A DNA stretch of 5,855 nucleotides from Prevotellaceae bacterium (GTDB lineage Bacteria; Bacteroidota; Bacteroidia; Bacteroidales; UBA932): assembly GCA_031259225.1 (NCBI GenBank), contig JAIRLT010000247.1, forward strand, positions 1 through 5,855. The letters run 5' to 3'. Made by a program: the position numbers and the translations under genes. A model generated the notes under the pieces. That model searched no databases. It worked only from the letters and a program-made list of their open reading frames with translations, and had not been told where the DNA came from. Shown one piece after another: positions 3,973 through 5,855 of this stretch (its first letter is position 1; every line of letters starts with the position of its first letter).

Positions 3973-5696
3973 TGAAACTGTCGTACAAATACCGGCTGAC
4001 AGTCAGTTTCTGTATTATCCTGGCAGGCTTCACTGCCGGCATCGCCGCTTTTGAACAATACCGCGAAAGGGCTTACAAAACCGAAGCGCTCGAAGAAAAA
4101 TTAGACGCCTATGCCGGGATTGCCCACCGTTACCTCGAACAATACGGCTGCCGGACGGCGGCTTTCGACAGCCTGCTAACCCTGCTCCCCCCTGCGATAC
4201 GCATTACATGGATTGACGCGCACGGGCAAGTACTGTACGATAACCTCCTGCCCCAAACCGCACAAATGGAAAACCATGCCGGGCGACCGGAAATACTGCA
4301 AGCCGCAAGGGAAGGAAAAGGCTCCGACATCCGTACCTCCGCCTCCAACAACCGCGAATACCTGTATTACGCCAAGCCATTCGACGGGTACTACATCCGC
4401 ATGGCGCTCCCCTGTGATATTCATGTGCAGCATTTCCTCAAGCCCGGAAACGGCTTTTTATACTACATCATGGCGCTGTTTGTGGTAGGATTGCTGTTTA
4501 TAAATTATGTGGCGGGACGGTTTGGAAAATCCATCCGGCAGTTGCGCGACTTCTCCCTCGCCGCCGACAGCGACACCCTGCACCTCGCCGCCGGTACGCA
4601 TTTCCCGGATGATGAACTGGGCGACATCGGCACAAAAATCGTACACGATTACCTGCAACTGAAAACGCACGAGAAAAAGATTGCCCTTGAAAAAGAAAAA
4701 CTCCTGCAACATGTACAACATTCCGCCGAGGGAATTTGTTTCTTCACCCCCGGAAGGAAAGTAGCGTTCTATAACGCTTTATTCCTGCAATACCTGAACA
4801 TACTGGGCGAAGAAATAACCACCGACCCGGCGCATATCCTCGAAGAAGAATTTTTCACCGCCACTGCCGATGAATTACCGGACGGCAAAGATAACCACAC
4901 CACAGAAACGCAAATTGTCCGGCAGGGGAAATGCTTTTTGATGCGCATAAACCGCTTTGACGATAACAGTTTTGAAGTAGTCTTGAACGATATTACCCCC
5001 TCGGAAAAAACGCGCCGCCTGAAACAGGAACTCACCGGGCATATCGCCCACGAACTGCGCACGCCGGTTACAAGCATTCGCGGATACCTCGAAACCATCC
5101 TCGAACAGCAACTGGAACCGGAAAAAGAACGGCATTTCCTCCAAAAAGCCTACCGCCAGACGCTGATGCTCTCGGAACTCATACGCGACATGAACCTCCT
5201 GACCAAACTCGAAGACGCTACCGGCGCCTTTGCCATGAAACCGGTTGCGATAGACGACGTCATCAAAAGCGTAGCCGGCGACATGGCTGCCCTGCTCGAA
5301 GCGCAGGATATCACCTTAGAAACCGACCTGCCGCAAGGCGCATGCGTCTGCGGAAACGAAAACCTCTTGTACGCCGTTTTCCGCAATTTAATGGAAAACG
5401 TGGTGCATCATGCCGGGAAACAGGTTAAAATACGCATTACCCAATACGCCGCCGACAAGGGCTTCCTCCACTTTTCTTTTGCCGACACCGGCGCAGGCAT
5501 CGCCGACCAGCGCCACCTGCCCCGCCTCTTTGAACGCTTCTACCGCGTTACCGAAGGACGGACGCGCGATACCGGCGGCACCGGGCTGGGACTGGCGATA
5601 GTAAAAAACATCATTGTATTCCATAAAGGAACCATTACCGTGAAAAACCGCGCCGGCGGCGGATTACAGTTCCTCTTCAGCCTCCCGGAAGCATAA
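3972..5696 (+). CDS. Membrane PAS-containing sensor histidine kinase, PhoR-like
   Basis: The 574-residue protein has a first membrane helix at about 9-27, an extracytoplasmic domain of about 130 residues, a second helix at about 162-182, a charged helical linker (185-243) in the position of a HAMP domain but without a clear HAMP match, and a PAS-like domain (244-350, starting LLQHVQHSAEGICFF). The catalytic core is complete: H-box IAHELRTPVTS with phosphoacceptor His360 and an E361xxT364 phosphatase motif, N-box NLMENVVHH (Asn476), G1 DTGAGI (Asp505), F-box LFERFYRV, and G2 GGTGLGLAI (535-543). It should autophosphorylate His360 and pass the phosphate to Asp52 of the preceding regulator, and probably also dephosphorylate it. 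Its start overlaps the regulator's stop by one base, implying coupled translation. H-box context (TSIRGYLETIL) resembles Bacteroidales PhoR-like kinases. E. coli PhoR lacks a large periplasmic domain, so this one may sense its own ligand. Confidence 0.94.
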   Translation: MKLSYKYRLTVSFCIILAGFTAGIAAFEQYRERAYKTEALEEKLDAYAGIAHRYLEQYGCRTAAFDSLLTLLPPAIRITWIDAHGQVLYDNLLPQTAQMENHAGRPEILQAAREGKGSDIRTSASNNREYLYYAKPFDGYYIRMALPCDIHVQHFLKPGNGFLYYIMALFVVGLLFINYVAGRFGKSIRQLRDFSLAADSDTLHLAAGTHFPDDELGDIGTKIVHDYLQLKTHEKKIALEKEKLLQHVQHSAEGICFFTPGRKVAFYNALFLQYLNILGEEITTDPAHILEEEFFTATADELPDGKDNHTTETQIVRQGKCFLMRINRFDDNSFEVVLNDITPSEKTRRLKQELTGHIAHELRTPVTSIRGYLETILEQQLEPEKERHFLQKAYRQTLMLSELIRDMNLLTKLEDATGAFAMKPVAIDDVIKSVAGDMAALLEAQDITLETDLPQGACVCGNENLLYAVFRNLMENVVHHAGKQVKIRITQYAADKGFLHFSFADTGAGIADQRHLPRLFERFYRVTEGRTRDTGGTGLGLAIVKNIIVFHKGTITVKNRAGGGLQFLFSLPEA

Positions 5697-5737
5697 AGAT
5701 TTTTTGGGGTGAAGGGGGCTGGCGCAGGAACAGTTTC

Positions 5738-5770
5738 AAGATTTCAAAATTCAAAGATTTAAAGATTTCA
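5738..5770. repeat. Imperfect 7-9-bp tandem repeat of AAGATTTCA type
   Basis: AAGATTTCA (5738-5746), AAATTCA (5747-5753), AAGATTTA (5754-5761) and AAGATTTCA (5762-5770) follow one another with a drifting period. The array lies between the kinase stop codon and the terminator hairpin, and follows GGGCTGGCGCAGG (5716-5728), half of the palindrome seen at 537-550. Confidence 0.65.
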
Positions 5771-5771
5771 A

Positions 5772-5809
5772 AAAGAACCGGCGGTAAGTGTCCTTACCGG
5801 CGGTTCTTT
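5772..5809 (+). terminator. Strong hairpin, probable intrinsic terminator of the two-component operon
   Basis: Arms 5772-5788 and 5793-5809 pair at 16 of 17 positions (one G-G mismatch, 5781/5800) around a TGTC loop; the core is AACCGGCGGTAAG against CTTACCGGCGGTT. The hairpin begins about 76 bases after the kinase stop. A-rich bases precede the stem and TTCTTTGTTG forms its end, so the U-tract is short. It could stop transcription from either side. Because both arms contain CCGGCGG, part of the symmetry may reflect a local repeat. Confidence 0.7.
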
Positions 5810-5825
5810 GTTGCAGCCGGTTTTT

Positions 5826-5855
5826 AGTCGTAAGTCGTAAGTCATAAGTCGTAAG
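5826..5855. repeat. 7-bp tandem repeat AGTCGTA/AGTCATA, cut by window end
   Basis: Units AGTCGTA 5826-5832 and 5833-5839, AGTCATA 5840-5846 and AGTCGTA 5847-5853, then a partial unit at the edge. The last 19 bases are the exact reverse complement of 554-572. The array probably continues beyond the window. Confidence 0.85.

Noticed and set aside
4130..5624. Several 70-110-codon minus-strand frames opposite the histidine kinase
   Set aside because: They are antisense shadows of a complete, motif-verified kinase gene and show no motifs of their own.
554..5855. Composite mobile element bounded by the 19-base inverted copies
   Set aside because: There is no transposase, integrase or target duplication in between, and the copies are parts of low-complexity arrays.

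Overview
The window looks like chromosomal DNA from a member of the Bacteroidota, most likely Bacteroidales. The evidence is the Bacteroidota-style promoter -7 elements (TAnnTTTG) on both strands between 3072 and 3164, the lack of clear Shine-Dalgarno sequences before any start, and protein sequences whose closest remembered relatives are Bacteroidales. No genus can be assigned from the sequence alone.

Layout, left to right. (1) Positions 1-420 hold the C-terminal end of an uncharacterised protein with an Fn3/Ig-like tail. (2) Positions 421-696 are a repeat-dense spacer: several 7-bp tandem arrays, GGCGCGCC-centred palindromes, one dispersed interspecies-type repeat and a stem-loop. (3) Positions 697-2031 encode an exported 444-residue protein whose middle is six tandem units of 36-37 residues, nearly identical at DNA level, probably beta-propeller or beta-repeat blades. 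(4) Positions 2032-2172 are a short convergent spacer with the same palindrome and heptamer repeats. (5) Positions 2173-2982 (minus) encode a class II Fic AMP-transferase-type enzyme with its own inhibitory motif. (6) Positions 2983-3285 are a divergent regulatory region with a possible broken mini-gene before fic and a striking Pho-box-like triple 11-bp repeat before the response regulator. (7) Positions 3286-5696 are a two-gene operon: a PhoB/OmpR-type response regulator overlapping by one base with a membrane PAS histidine kinase. (8) Positions 5697-5855 hold a terminator hairpin and more short-period repeats, the last running off the window.

How it fits together. The kinase/regulator pair is a complete two-component system resembling PhoR/PhoB. 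The regulator's own promoter carries three TTGYAA half-sites spaced exactly 11 bp, ending 10 bp before the -7 element, as expected for PhoB-type activation and autoregulation. Fic is divergently transcribed from the same region, but nothing shows that it belongs to the same pathway. The spacers share a common style (7-bp-period arrays joined to GC-rich palindromes), including a 19-base sequence present in opposite orientation about 5.3 kb apart. The most unusual items are the spacer repeat architecture, the recently amplified 108-bp coding repeat, the Pho-box-like operator and the possible frameshifted leader gene of fic. I did not find a convincing wholly new multi-gene system, CRISPR array, RNA gene or insertion sequence.
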